The notes below the pieces were generated by a model. It ran no database searches, was not told the origin of the DNA, and saw only the letters and a list, made by a program, of their open reading frames with translations. From NCBI GenBank assembly GCA_036186865.1, contig AP025045.1, positions 17,109,082 to 17,173,081 on the forward strand: DNA of 64,000 nt. The letters run 5' to 3'. How positions within the stretch are numbered: the stretch's first letter is position 1; every line of letters begins with the position of its first letter. Below, one piece after another: positions 1-9,545 of this stretch. This stretch comes from Eustoma russellianum. Lineage: Eukaryota > Streptophyta > Magnoliopsida > Gentianales > Gentianaceae. The translations under genes were made by a program, and so were the position numbers.

Positions 1-815
1 ATCTTCTCCCGAGCTTGCTCGACTAGGTCGGGTCCCGTGAGAATCTTGTCTCCTATTTCATCCCAATAGAGAGGAGATCGGCACTTTCTTCCATAAAGTG
101 CTTCGTATGGGGCCATTCCTATAGATCGATGGTAGCTATTGTTATATGAAAATTCTACTAGTTTGAGACTTCGATCCCAGCTTTTCCCAAAATTGAGGGT
201 GCAAGATCGCAACATGTCTTCCAGTGTCTGAATAGTTCGTTCTGATTGACCATCCGTGTGGGGATGAAATGCCGTGCTCATATGAATCTCAGTACCCATT
301 GTTTTCTAAAAAGCCGTCCAGAATCGTGATGTGAAGCGAGGGTCGTGATCACACACGATACTTAGGGGTACTCCGTGAAGACTCATAATTTGTTCTACGT
401 GCATCGTAGCCAACTTTTCCATAGGAGCCTTGATTGTCATAGCCATGAAATGGACAGACTTGGTTAGACGATCAACAACCACCCAAATGGTATCGTAACC
501 GTTTTTCGTTTTCGGCAAGTCAGTCACAAAATCCATAGAAATGTGATCCCATTTCCATTCGGGAACCTCGAGAGGTTGTAGCAACCCCGCGGGTTTTTGG
601 TGTTCCGCTTTCACCTTTTGGCACACGAGGCATTTTTCCACAAATTCTGCAACCTGTCTTTTCATGCCGTGCCACCAGAATCGTTGCTTCAAGTCTTGGT
701 ACATCTTGTTAGCTCCAGGATGGATGGATAATCGCGAGCTATGTGCTTCCTTAAGAACTTCGTTCAAAATTTCTTCGTTATTGGGTACGCACAATCTTTC
801 TTGAAAGCACAGTCA
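1..815 (-). pseudogene. G1 integrase, N-terminal and core part (decayed, partial)
   Basis: Integrase inserts the cDNA into the host chromosome. The zinc-binding region (HP..NKMYQDLK..FWWHGMK, then CLVCQKVKAEHQ) and the start of the DDE core (KWDHISMDFVTDLP, first Asp; HDPRFTS, second Asp) are readable between 306 and 794. The frame is closed by TGA at 813-815, where relatives have Trp, and by TAG at 306-308, where Gln is expected. Core sequence continues from 305 to the window edge. Both stops are explained by C-to-T changes on one strand or the other. Confidence 0.88.
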
Positions 816-1295
816 GTTGTCGTCCCGAACCCTAAATTCTCCAATGGGTGTTGTCTGTACTCGATCCTTTGTCTTTCTTAGAGTTTCGTCCTTTTCTTGT
901 TCCTCTTTAATTCGATCTATTAACGAAGGAATTATCGTCAATTTTGCGAGCATGCCCTCAATTGAATCGACTTCTTCCAAATCAAATTCCTCCATGTCAC
1001 GCTGCAAAGGAGGTTGGCGTGGATGACTTGTTTTTCTACTTAATGCGTCCGCCACCTTATTGGCTTTTTCTGGGTGATATTGAATTGATAGGTCATAGTC
1101 CTTTATTAACTCCAGCCATCTTCGCTGTCGTATGTTCAGCTCTTTTTGGGTGAATAAGTATTTGAGACTTTTGTGATCCGTGAAAATTTCGCACTTTTCG
1201 CCGTACAAATAGTGTCTCCATATTTTTAGTGCGAAGACCACAGCTGCCAACTCAAGGTCGTGTACAGGGTAGTTTTGTTCAAAGGGTTTTAACTA
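816..1295 (-). pseudogene. G1 RNase H domain of pol
   Basis: RNase H degrades the RNA strand of the RNA-DNA hybrid. Typical gypsy motifs are visible: AAVVFALKIWRHYLYG, FTDHKSLKYLF, RRWLELIKDYD and YHPEKANKVADALSRK. It is in frame with RT, from which it is cut off only by a TAG at 1293-1295 in place of a Gln codon. The linker to the integrase zinc region follows and ends in the TGA at 813-815. It is surely part of the same polyprotein and now broken. Confidence 0.88.
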
Positions 1296-2021
1296 TCGAG
1301 ATGCATATGCAATTACTCGATCTTTTTGCATTAGTACACATCCTAACCCGTTCTTAGAGGCATCACTATATACCACAAAGTTTTCTCCGGGAATGGGCTG
1401 TGCCAGGACTGGGGTGGAAGTTAGTTTCTTCTTCAATTCAGTAAAGCTACTCTCGCAGTCCGAGGTCCATTCAAACTTGGTTTTCTTCTGGGTTAAGCGG
1501 GTCATGGGCATAGCAATCCGGGAGAATCCTTCTACAAACTTTCGATAGTAACCCGCGAGACCTAGAAAACTTCGTACCTCCGTAACATTTGTCGGTCGGG
1601 GCCACTCCGTGATTGCTTCGATTTTCTTGGGATCTACAGATATTCCTTCTTCAGATATCACATGCCCTAGGAAGGCTACGCTTCGTAGCCAGAATTCGCA
1701 CTTATTGAACTTCGCATACAGTTGCTCTCTTTGTAAGATGTCCAGAGCAATCCTTAGATGGGTTGCATGGGTTTCTTTGTCTGGTGAATATATCAAGATG
1801 TCGTCTATGAAGACTACGACGAATTTGTCTAATTGTTCTTGAAAAACTCGATTCATTAGGTCCATGAATGCGGCAGGCGCATTGGTCAGTCCGAATGGCA
1901 TTACTAAGAACTCGTAATGTCCATAACGGGTTCTGAATGCAGTTTTGTGGACGTCTTTAGCCTTGATCCTCAACTGGAAATATCCCGAGCGAAGATCAAT
2001 CTTACTGAAAATTCTTGCCCC
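1296..2021 (-). pseudogene. G1 reverse transcriptase, palm and thumb part
   Basis: This is the RT catalytic half. It begins at GARIFSKIDLRSGYFQLR, followed by MPFGLTNAPAAFMDLMN, the catalytic FIDDILIYS (the gypsy form of the YxDD box), then FLGHVISEEGISVDPKKI and FLGLAGYYRKFVEGFS, which lead into the connection region. Apart from the 71-bp insertion-like segment at its upstream edge and the terminal TAG (1293-1295), the frame is open and the catalytic residues are intact. Confidence 0.9.
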
Positions 2022-2092
2022 CTGCATCATGATACCTTTAGGTAGGGTTCATAAGAAACTTTATTACTAAATAAAATGCTTCGTTTGCTTAC
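2022..2092 (-). other. Candidate intron inside the RT of G1 (71 bp)
   Basis: Between the conserved RT stretches DDLFDQLR and GARIFSKIDLRS lies a 71-bp segment that starts GTAAGC and ends TGATGCAG on the coding strand. It is AT-rich and holds an in-frame TGA (2027-2029). Without it the RT frame continues directly (phase 0), and G3 is contiguous at this point (about 26318). Length, borders and AT content fit a minimal plant intron. A plain insertion mutation is the alternative. GCTTCG and CGAAGC form a small inverted repeat across the donor. Confidence 0.55.
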
Positions 2093-2934
2093 CCGAAGCT
2101 GATCGAACAAGTCGTCGATCCTTGGCAAGGGGTACTTATTCTTTACGGTGATTTTATTGAGCTCTCTATAGTCGATACACAACCGCATACTTCCGTCCTT
2201 CTTCTTGACGAACAGTACCGGAGCTCCCCAAGGTGAAACACTTGGGCGTATCAGTTTCTTTTCTAACAATTCTCGTAGCTGCTCCTTCAGCTCTTTCAGT
2301 TCTGCGGGGGCCATTCTGTATGGAGCCTTCGATATTGGTTCAGCCCCTGGAATCAAGTTGATCTCAAAAGCTATTTCCCGCTCCGGGGGAAGGCCTGACA
2401 ATTCTTCTGGAAAAACCTTCGGATATTCTCGGACTACTGGAACTTGGGTTAAGTCCGTGGGTGCTTGGTCAGTGTTTATGGCATAGACCAGATATCCTTG
2501 ATGTCCTTTCTTTAAAGCTTTACTGGCGCGAATTGCATTTACATAAATGTTCCTAGGGTTCTTTCGTAACTTTGATCCCCCTTGAAATGTTACGTCTTTA
2601 TGTGTGGGGCCTTTAAAGGTAACTTGCTTTTCACTACAATCGATGTTGGCACAGTTCTTGGAAAGCCAGTCCATTCCAAGAATCACATCGAAGTCCGTCA
2701 TGGGTATGGAAATCAAATTGGCGTCAAACCGATGGTTATTAAATTCAAGTTCACAATTTTTGAACACCTGGTGAGCTACGAGCACCTGCTCCCCAGCTGC
2801 TTGGATTCTATAAGGTGCATCACTATAGGTGGGGCCTTTCTCAATATTCCTTGTGAATTTCTTGGATATGAAAGAGTGGCTGGCGCCACTGTCAAATAGT
2901 ACGTTGGCAGGTATTGAACATGCTAGTATAACTC
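2093..2934 (-). pseudogene. G1 protease and N-terminal half of RT
   Basis: The aspartic protease matures Gag-Pol; its active-site box VLFDSGASHSFIS sits near the start. A long protease body with DVILGMDWLSKN follows, then the linker and the RT fingers: PYRMAPAELKELK, RPSVSPWGAPVLFVKKKDGS, CIDYRELNKIT and YPLPRIDDLFDQLR. The frame is open from the acceptor of the upstream candidate intron to the donor of the downstream one. No initiation site of its own is expected, because the protein should be made as part of Gag-Pol. Confidence 0.88.
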
Positions 2935-3013
2935 CTGAATCATACAATTTTTACTAAGCAACCATAAGGCAACGATGTTGTAAAAGAAAAGTAGTACGGT
3001 TTCCGGAAAATAC
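2935..3013 (-). other. Candidate gag-protease intron of G1 (79 bp)
   Basis: On the coding strand the segment starts GTATTTTCC directly after GTGACAG and ends GTATGATTCAG. Removing it joins the gag tail to the protease start in one frame, phase 1 inside a Gly codon. Left in, translation stops at a TGA shortly before the acceptor. G3 has a clearly related segment at the same codon (27156-27236, shared end ATGATTCAG), and G2 lacks it entirely (junction at 10295/10296). No RNA evidence is available here. Confidence 0.7.
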
Positions 3014-4253
3014 CTGTCACTACATTGTCGGCTTCCTCAGCAACTGCATCAGTCATAGCGTGGACTCATGTGTTGGTACGCTGACGCTGAGGTTTTTGTG
3101 GCTGTTGCTGTTGCTGGGTTCCTTTTTCAGGACACTCTCTGGACATGTGTCCTGTTTTCCCGCATCCAAAGCAGGTGGTCCCTTTGTTTTGGCAGTCCTT
3201 TAGGATGTGCCCAGTCTGGCCACATCTGAAACATTTTCCAGTCTGGACATAGCATTCTCCTACATGGAACCTACCACAATGAGCGCATTTTGGAATGGCA
3301 AATTGTTGTCCCTGATTCTGTGATTGGTTTTTCTGGGAGTGACGCTGAAATCGGTTCTTCCCTTGGCGCCCTGGCCCCTTGGTGTTTTGCTTGGCGGTCT
3401 TACGGGGCCCTCCGCTTCCGGTCATCTCCCTTCCCCTCTTCTGATTAAACTCATCCCTGCGGATAATATCTCGCTCAATTCGATAGCAGGCGTCTAGAAA
3501 GGCACCAAAGTTGGCTGGGTTGGCATTAACCAACCAGGTTCGGATTCTAGGGTTCAGTCCTCTCTCAAATTTCAACATCTTTGTTTCCTCGTCATTCATA
3601 GTGGATAGTTGGAATCTTCCCAAAGCTATAAATTTTTTGGCGTAATCGACAACCGTCATTCCCGACTCTTGCATTAGGGATTCAAATTCATGTCTTTTCT
3701 GCAGCTTGACTGAAGGGGGTATGTAGAACTTATTAAACTGCTGTAGAAACCTTTCCCAGGGAATTGGTCTTGGCAAAGCTTGGAGATTGGCCTTCCACCA
3801 TTGGTTGGCCTCTCCTAACAGAAAGGGTCTGACTGCTTGAGTCTTCATTTCCTCTGGGGCTCGGATCAGTTCGAAGCAATTTTCTACCTCATCAATCCAT
3901 TTTTCAGCCATATCAGAATCTGACTTCCCTTCGAACGGCGGAACATTGGCTCTTTTCAACTTCTCAAAGTAATACTGAGCATCTCTAATCGGTTCGTGAG
4001 GTTGAGGGTTATTCTGCTGGAGCATCACTTGTCCAATTTGTGTAACCATTTGGCAAAAGTTTTGACAAGTATTCATGTCTGGCATCATAGGTGGAAAAGG
4101 TCCTTGTGGTGGAGTGACATTTTGAACTGGCGGTGGTTCTTGGCCTTGAGGTGGTGGAGGTGGAGGGGCCTGAGCGAGAGGAGGTGGGACAGGCTCTTGT
4201 ACATCAGGCCTAGCTCTGGTCGGTCTCCCTCTGGGTCGTACCATCTGCAGCAT
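3014..4253 (-). pseudogene. gag: G1 gag (nucleocapsid/capsid), nearly intact
   Basis: Gag forms the virus-like particle and binds the RNA genome. A Pro- and Gln-rich N terminus is followed by the retrotransposon gag domain (AEKWIDEVENCFEL, then NQWWKANLQALPRPIPWERF and FYIPPSVKLQKRHEFESL). The C-terminal zinc knuckles are an atypical CX2CX3HX3C and two classical CX2CX4HX4C (CFRCGQTGHILKDC, CFGCGKTGHMSREC). Start 4253 (MLQMVRPRG) or the Met three codons later. A TGA at 3066-3068 cuts it, probably from CGA; beyond it the frame stays open to the candidate intron. Confidence 0.88.
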
Positions 4254-4530
4254 GCAGTGTCGACTTTATTCAATACAGAAACGTCACAACCAGTAACAAA
4301 ATGTAACTGAACATATCGGGAGAACATATGCATACATACATTACTGTTCAGACTTATGAGGTGGGACCTACCACTGGACCGTGCCCTACTCAGTTGGTCA
4401 ACGTCGTTTCATTCTAAGGTCAACTCTCATCTAAGATCAATTCTTAGGTCTAAGATCAAACTTAGTCGACTATAATCATAACTTAATTCTACATTCTGCC
4501 CGGGTCTGGAGCCTTAGCTCTGATACCACC
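4254..4530 (-). promoter_or_regulatory. G1 leader and primer binding site
   Basis: The complement of 4517-4528 reads TGGTATCAGAGC, the usual plant initiator-Met tRNA primer site, two bases inside the LTR end at 4531. This fixes G1 orientation and the LTR boundary. The rest of the stretch is untranslated leader in front of gag, and I see no other feature in it. Confidence 0.9.
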
Positions 4531-4857
4531 TGTGGCGCCCCGCACCCCGGCCCCGCCGAAGTCGGTGCACCCGCCGTACTTCACTAAGGAGAGTACTAGG
4601 CGTCGTCCATACGCGTCGTGATCCATGATACTAATACATGGATCTTTGTGCCTTCGCGCAATAAACATGCGAAACCGTGGCAGAATTTAAAACTTCAAAT
4701 TAAAGCGTCATCACAAGCAGTTAAAGTTTACAACCCACATAAATTGTAGCAGAAAACGACAAAAGCAAATTGTTTCCCATCACAATTACAAAACAACAAC
4801 ATCATCCCTTAACGCTGGTATGCTCGGTCTACTAATCCTGGCCATCCTCCAACACAC

Positions 4858-5036
4858 TCACAGGTAGGGAACCCTAGGCTTGTCATCAATCCATTCAACT
4901 TTGTCTCCTGCCACCTCTGGAGAGAAAAATAGGGTCAGTGACGGAGTCACCAGCAAGTATACTATAATAGTCATGAGTTAAATGGAAAGTATGAGCAAGA
5001 ACCGAACCCCAAATAATATTTTGTTTAGAAGCATAC
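4858..5036 (-). other. G1 LTR splice-like block: candidate intron, hairpin and short exon
   Basis: On the element strand a donor CAG/GTATGC (intron 5036 to 4917, 120 bp) precedes TATACTTGCTG, a hairpin with stem GTGAC/GTCAC (4938-4950), a pyrimidine tract and the acceptor CTCTCCAG. The following segment (4916-4858) reads EVAGDKVEWIDDKPRVPYL and then TGA. The same layout occurs in G3, G4 and GF, and from the hairpin on in G2. The sequence before the donor carries a TAG in this frame, so the start of any protein is unknown. Confidence 0.6.
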
Positions 5037-5399
5037 CTGTCCTCTAATCAACATTCGATAAGGATCATCGCTTAATGTGATACGGTCATAACTTAAGAAA
5101 TTACTAGTTAGAGCAGAATATAACATAAAGATACTGTGACATGCATCGACGGATAACACAATAATCATCATCACTTAGGTTCTAAAAGATCGTGACAACT
5201 TAGTTTAAGTAACACAAGCTGCTACACAATGATTCCATACGTGTCATGCATGCATATGCACATGTGATGCATCATGGTAAAAATGAGAAAATGACTTTTC
5301 ATGCTTTTCTTTCAAATCATCATCGTCATAAAACAATAGAGTGTTCAGATCTATCTTTCTGGATCTGATGCGGTAACTTCTCCCCTTCGAATCTATTAC

Positions 5400-5600
5400 T
5401 CCCGGATTCGGAACGGTAACGTCATCTTACTTGCCGGGTCTATTCTATTCCGGGCCCGCACGGTCATCATACTTGCAGGGTCTATTCTATTCCGGGCCCG
5501 CACGGTCATCATACTCGCAGGGTCTATTCTATTTCGGGCCCGCACGGTCATCATACTCGCAGGGTCTATTCTATTCCGGGCCCGCACAGTCATCATTCAT
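5400..5600 (-). repeat. 42-bp tandem array in the G1 LTR
   Basis: About four and a half units of 42 bp, containing GGGTCTATTCTATTCCGGGC and CCGCACGGTCATCAT. The unit length is a multiple of three, so both strands look open, and a 14-residue repeat is predicted. It lies about 0.9-1.1 kb from the U5 end, the same slot as the arrays of the other gypsy LTRs. Confidence 0.9.
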
Positions 5601-6063
5601 ACTGGCCAGTTCATACTCACACACGGTACCGGTGGGGAAGCATTCTTTTAAAAACTCAAAATCATCTTTTTGAAAACGCTTTTCATCTTTCTTTCACGTA
5701 AAATCCATGCCATAAATCATGCGTGTGACGATGAATGCAATATATGACATGTGACATGCAAATGACGGCATAGTGCATAACAAAAACGAATGGACACATT
5801 CCGTTGACATGCTGGAATTTTCCAACTTCGTAACGTCTACTTCTTCTTAGGAGTTTTCTGCTAAAATGCACGTTTTAGACCTATTTAACCACATGTACTC
5901 CTCCGTGACTGTCATAAGTGAATGCCATGCATGTGTTGCGAACTTACAATATCAATATGGGACTCATTTACTCCTTTTCATAAAACAATGCAATCTGAAT
6001 TCTGAAACGACCATATTTTACTTTAAAATTTATTGTGACAAATCCTTTAATCTTTTTCTGGAA

Positions 6064-6648
6064 ATTCCAACTCTCTAACTTAACAAACTCATAGGGCTAG
6101 CATCCTGCCGATTTTTAGCCCAAAACCAATTCTCTAAGGCCTTTTTCCAGATCATGCAAAGCGTGACATAAATTCTGCCTATCCAACATAATTCAGTTTG
6201 ACCCGTTTTACTAGGAAATTAATTAAAAATAAACCACAACTTATTTTGATAAAATTCCAACTGCCATCTCTCCTTTATTCATGAGGCTAGTACCATGCCG
6301 AAAAGTAATGGATTTGCATACCCTTAAGGTCCATTTTTAGGCTACTAAACACATTACTTGAATTCTGTCCAGTGAAACTTTTCCAGTAAGACCAATCTTA
6401 GTAGAAAATTTATAAAAAATAAACCGTGGTTCTTTTTAAGGTGATTCTAACTCTCCCACTTAACAAACACATACAAATATTAGCATACCAAAAATCAGTG
6501 GAATTGAAGGTTCCTAAGGTCCGTTTTCTGGCTTCACAAAACAGCTAAAATTTCGGTCCAGCTCCAGAATTTTTCAGTGATCATATATTTTTCCTAAATG
6601 TCCTTGGCTCACATTTTTGTCACTCCTACTTAGCAACAATTTGAGATA
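6064..6648 (-). repeat. About 190-bp tandem repeats in the G1 LTR
   Basis: The anchor ATTCCAACT/ATTCTAACT recurs at 6064, 6254 and 6444, a spacing of exactly 190 bp. Each is followed by an 'aaactcatagggctag' type phrase and a 'ctaaggtcc' phrase. A decayed fourth unit may begin near 6620 before G2 interrupts the LTR. G4 carries eight copies of a similar unit. Confidence 0.85.
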
Positions 6649-7559
6649 TGTTACACCCCGTGACTTTTAAGCGCAACTTTCGATACTTAGGTCAACCTTG
6701 AATGCAACCTAATCAATTATGTAGGTAATGTGACTTAGTTACACAAAACATAGAAGAACAAAAGAAAGGGGTTAAAAGTAGAATTAAAAGAAAGTGTGGT
6801 AAATTAACAACATAGCCCCTACTAGGAGTTGAGGGGGTTACAAAGGATGGTATAACCTCCCCTTCTCAGCATGAGGGACGGTTTTGGCCACAAAAGAAGA
6901 AGGAAAACCGCAGGAATAGAGAGAGAAGAGAAAAGGGAGAGGAAGAAGAAGAAGAGAGGAAAGAGAAGGAAGGATAAAGGCCATTTTAGGTTCAATTCTC
7001 ATCAAGATTCTGCAGTAAATCCGTAAGATTAACTAGCAACCAAGGCAAGTAATCTTTCTATACGCTTTATGTAAATTTTGATACTTTAGGCCCTATGTTC
7101 TTACAAAGAGAAAACATGAATCACACATTAGTATTCTTGACTTGCCTATCTTAAATGCTTTGTTATATGTAAGTCTTGTTGCTAATTGTGTAAAGTCTTG
7201 TTCTTTGGGCCATATTTCTGAAATAGTTGTGCAGTAATTGTTGTTGGTCAACCATGCCCATGAGAGTATATATGTTGATGTGTTTCTTGTCTTGCTCTAC
7301 TCTTGTGTTGATTGTATACACTTAGATGTTGAGAGTAAGTGCAGGAAATTGGGGGATGAGTGATGACATTGTTGTAGTCTTGTTGGTTGGGTATTGTTGA
7401 TGATAACTCTTGAAGGTGGTGAGTGACTGAAGATTTAGAGTGGATCTTGTTAGACATTCACTAAGCATCAATTCATGATTAGATATATGTTAAGTATGAT
7501 GAATTTGGTTGTTAAGATGGATCTTTAAGTGTTGAACCTGGAAGGGTTGAAGAAGAAAG

Positions 7560-7880
7560 GAGTTGGGTAGAACTTACTGCAGAAAAACTGCAGTTTGGCA
7601 TCGTCAGAACACTTCGAACGCCTACATGAGGCGCTTCAAGTCACATTAGGCGCCTAATGTAGCGTTCCATGTGTCCTGGAACTTTCCCGTACAGAAAAAC
7701 TGCAGTTTAGAACCGTCCGAACACTTCGAACACCTACTTGAAGCGCTTCATGTCACATTAGGCGCTTCATGTAGGCGTTCAATGTCTACGGAACATCCCC
7801 GAACACTTCGAACACCTAGTATAGGCGCTTGAAGTCACTATAGGCGCTTCATGTAGCGTTCCAACTGTACTGGAAGTCTT
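7560..7880 (+). repeat. Palindromic GCGCTTC/GGCGCC repeats in the G2 5' LTR
   Basis: About three imperfect units built on CAGAACACTTCGAAC, GAAGCGCTTCATGT, TTAGGCGCCTAATG and GTAGGCGTTC. Several cores are perfect palindromes (GAAGCGCTTC, TAGGCGCCTA). An identical block lies at 13533-13853 in the 3' LTR. A similar motif fills the repeat region of the copia LTR piece S0. Confidence 0.85.
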
Positions 7881-8322
7881 TTTGACCCTTTAGGCGCCCT
7901 ATGTAAGTGTAGTAACTTTATACACTTCTTTTGAACATAAAATGCAAGGGTATTTGAGGTATATTTGAGGTGTAGATGGTAAGTTTGATTAAGTAAGCAT
8001 AAGATTGAATTCTAGTGAATAAGTGAGACAAATGGACTTGGTAAAACACGTTTAGGGAGTGTTTGAGGTGCAAGACCATATCCTTGATAGACAAGATGTG
8101 TGTGTGTGTGTTACATGTTGATATGAAGCTATCTGTGCATCCTGCATCATGACATGGGCACTTGCATTTGATTTGAGATATGTTTTGCAAAAGAACAAGA
8201 AAGGTAAAGTTTGCGAAAGACAAAATGGCTGCTGGTTGATCACAGGGTATAAAAGTCACGTCTGCGAAAGCAGGGTATAAAGAGCGTGATCTGTGAATCA
8301 ACAGCAGGGTATAAAGTATGTT

Positions 8323-8600
8323 ATGGGGCCGTGGACCTATCCGCACGGAAAATGAAGTATTTTATGGGGCCGTGGACCTATCAGCACGGATATATGATAT
8401 ATGTAATGGGGCCGTGGACCTTTCAGCACGGATATATGATATATGTAATGGGGCCGTGGACCTTTCAGCACGGATATATGATATATGTAATGGGGCCGTG
8501 GACCTTTCAGCACGGATATATGATATATGTAATGGGGCCGTGGACCTTTCAGCACGGATATATGATATATGTAATGGGGCCGTGGACCTTTCAGCACGGG
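8323..8600 (+). repeat. 42-bp tandem array in the G2 5' LTR
   Basis: Five exact-length 42-bp units begin at 8364, 8406, 8448, 8490 and 8532, with a variant unit before and a partial one after. Each unit contains CCGTGGACCTTTCAGCACGG, which can fold as a CCGTG/CACGG hairpin, and an AT-rich TATATGATATATGTA part. Open frames on both strands are a by-product of the period. A copy sits at about 14296-14573. Confidence 0.95.
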
Positions 8601-9010
8601 GTATAAAGTTATGATGGCTGTGGACTGATCACCCACAGGGTATAAAGTTCTGCTACGCGAAGAATATGATATGTAAAGTGATGAAATGTTTGTGAAATGA
8701 CATGCATGACATGTTTATGAAAGAAGGCATATGCATGGGTGTTGTGTGTGATTTTAAAGAAGTACATGCATCATGATACACGAAGCATAAGACTTGACAT
8801 GCAAGAAACGTGGTTAGTCTATGACTTGCTTATGTGATTCGTTGTTTTAATACATGTTGGTTCTCGTAACTGTGTTCACATATATGCTTTATCTGTTTTG
8901 AGTAATTCTTATTAAGATGCTATTTGTTAACCCGAGCACCTTATTTTTGGGCAATGTTTTATACACTGGTGACTCGACGTGTGTGATTCCGTAGGGTGTA
9001 TAGACGGGTT

Positions 9011-9140
9011 ACTTGCTGGCGAAGTTTTCGCTAAGAACAATCATTCTGTCTCCTTTTCAGGTGAGCCTGATTATGAGTTGATATTTATCGAAGACGACGG
9101 CGAGTGGGCTCAGTGGGATGATGGACAAGGGAATAGATAA
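9011..9140 (+). other. G2 LTR hairpin, acceptor and short exon
   Basis: ACTTGCTG is followed by a GCGAA/TTCGC hairpin (9019-9031), a pyrimidine tract and CAG at 9058-9060. The next stretch reads EPDYELIFIEDDGEWAQW and ends with TAA at 9138-9140. Its position and acidic character match the exon-like segments of the G1, G3, G4 and GF LTRs. I could not place a convincing donor upstream in G2. The 3' LTR has the same block at 14984-15113. Confidence 0.5.
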
Positions 9141-9408
9141 ATGCTGGAATATTTTGTTTGAGTTTGAAACTCATTGTTATTATGTTGTTCTAAAACTTAT
9201 GTCGGCTAGATGATCAAACAGTTTTATTTCCGCTGCAGTTTTCTGGTTGTAATATTGACAACGAAGGTTTAGATTTTATGACGTTTCCGCTGGTTTTAAC
9301 TTACATTATGAAGAATGTATGCTTGATCTGCTTGACGCTTCGTAGTTCTCATAGTAGGCTACGGCGGGTGCACTGGTTCCGATAACGGTATCGGGCTGGG
9401 GCGCTACA

Positions 9409-9545
9409 GGTGGTATCAGAGCCTAGGCTTCAGATCTATCTCGGAAACTTAGGTTCATGATTTTTAGACACTTAAGCTATGATTTTCCTTAAGTTTGATC
9501 CTTAGGTATAAGTGATGATTTTCTAGAGCCTAAGTATGATCTGGG
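9409..9545 (+). promoter_or_regulatory. G2 primer binding site and leader
   Basis: TGGTATCAGAGC at 9411-9422 matches the initiator-Met tRNA primer site used by plant gypsy elements. The leader then runs into gag remnants; no other signal is seen. Confidence 0.92.

Larger units (their letters stand above)
4531..6648 (-). repeat. G1 5' LTR, U5-side piece
   Basis: It begins on the plus strand with TGTGGCGCCCCGCACC next to the primer site and is interrupted at 6648/15382 by G2. The U5 end (TACGGCGGGTGCACC...GGGGCGC on the element strand) is shared with the LTRs of G2, G3, G4 and GF. Inside are the splice-like block, a 42-bp array and about 190-bp repeats, listed separately. The plus-strand ORFs here are shadows of repeats. 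Confidence 0.9.
6649..9408 (+). repeat. G2 5' LTR (2760 bp)
   Basis: Starts TGTTACACCCCGTGAC and ends GGGGCGCTACA, followed by GG and the primer site. It holds palindrome-rich repeats (7560-7880), the 42-bp array (8323-8600), and the hairpin, acceptor and exon block (9011-9140). A purine-rich stretch lies at 6888-6975. No host gene is seen in it. Confidence 0.95.

Noticed and set aside
5396..5673. Repeat-containing ORFs over the G1 array
   Set aside because: Same reason as above. No start context, and no conservation of the peptide in other families.
8286..8636. Open frames of about 100 codons on both strands with 14-residue repeats
   Set aside because: They follow from the 42-bp array, whose unit is a multiple of three. 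Frames on both strands are open alike, and the related G3 and G4 arrays (43-45 bp) do not keep frame.
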